Source of the DNA: Candidatus Sumerlaeota bacterium
Lineage (GTDB): Bacteria > Sumerlaeota > Sumerlaeia > UBA8349
NCBI GenBank assembly: GCA_003501375.1
Contig: DNPO01000353.1
Span: 2,590-8,560, forward strand
DNA: 5,971 nucleotides
Direction: 5' to 3'
Made by a program: the position numbers and the translations under genes. The notes under the pieces are model-generated. The model was not told the origin of the DNA and did not search any database. It worked only from the letters and a program-made list of their open reading frames with translations. Below are positions 5,847-5,971 of this stretch, one piece after another (within the stretch, counting starts at the first letter, position 1; the number at the start of each line of letters is the position of its first letter).

Positions 5847-5971
5847 CAAAGCCCATCCTCATCTTCCGATTGCGTATCCTGGGAATCGTCGCCTTCAAAG
5901 GGCACGGCTTCAACGTCCCCCTCTTCGTTTTCCAGAAGTTGCTGTATTTTTAATTCTGCCTGTTTTAAACG
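5846..5971 (-). CDS. xseB: Exodeoxyribonuclease VII small subunit, C-terminal part (cut by the window edge)
   Basis: The last 41 codons and TGA stop are present; the 5' part lies beyond the right edge. The reading frame gives RLKQAELKIQQLL followed by ENEEGDVEAVPFEGDD and an acidic end (SEDEDGL). The helix of the form LKxAExKIxxLL followed by a short acidic tail is characteristic of the end of XseB. XseB joins XseA to form exonuclease VII, which degrades single-stranded DNA in either direction. XseB is usually 60-90 residues, so about half is seen. Its stop overlaps the dxs start by one base, implying one transcript and coupled translation. Neighbouring xseB and isoprenoid genes (xseB, ispA, dxs) are common in bacteria, which supports the call. 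Confidence 0.8.
   Translation of the reverse strand, partial: RLKQAELKIQQLLENEEGDVEAVPFEGDDSQDTQSEDEDGL
5855..5860 (-). promoter_or_regulatory. Ribosome binding site of dxs, inside the end of xseB
   Basis: The minus strand reads GAGGAT within the Glu-Asp codons at the end of xseB. AGGA lies nine bases before the ATG at 5846. Together with the TGATG overlap it favours the ATG over the adjacent TTG as the dxs start. Confidence 0.55.

Overview
The window looks like ordinary chromosome of a Gram-negative-type bacterium. All five genes read on the minus strand, so transcription runs from high to low coordinates. Base composition is roughly balanced, and nothing indicates a phage or plasmid. I cannot fix the lineage. 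A short single-domain ArgA-like acetyltransferase, an xseB-dxs pair and GAA-triloop palindromes would fit a PVC-type bacterium (Kiritimatiellota, Lentisphaerota or Verrucomicrobiota), but this is a low-confidence inference.

Layout from the right edge (the 5' end of transcription): the last 41 codons of xseB (exonuclease VII small subunit) overlap the start of dxs (1-deoxy-D-xylulose-5-phosphate synthase) by one base as TGATG, a coupled housekeeping pair. A gap of about 170 bases follows, holding a perfect 16-bp hairpin with a GAA loop. A second same-strand cluster comes next. It starts with an unrecognised 379-residue soluble protein with a strong ribosome binding site. A GNAT acetyltransferase of the short ArgA type follows 20 bases later. 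After a further 46 bases comes a long exported protein whose C-terminal third is a VanX/DdpX-type D-Ala-D-Ala dipeptidase domain with every catalytic residue present.

The left 234 bases contain no gene. Positions 1-168 form a nested inverted-repeat element built from four small palindromes, all with a GAA/TTC triloop. It resembles a REP/BIME-type miniature element without a transposase.

Functionally, dxs feeds isoprenoid precursor synthesis (including the undecaprenyl carrier used for cell wall), the GNAT enzyme probably starts arginine synthesis, and the dipeptidase probably salvages or trims peptidoglycan-derived D-Ala-D-Ala. No direct functional link between the clusters is visible. I found no clear new defence or mobile system. 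The most interesting items are the nested palindromic element, the unknown N-terminal region of the dipeptidase with its unclear start site, and the unrecognised 379-residue protein.
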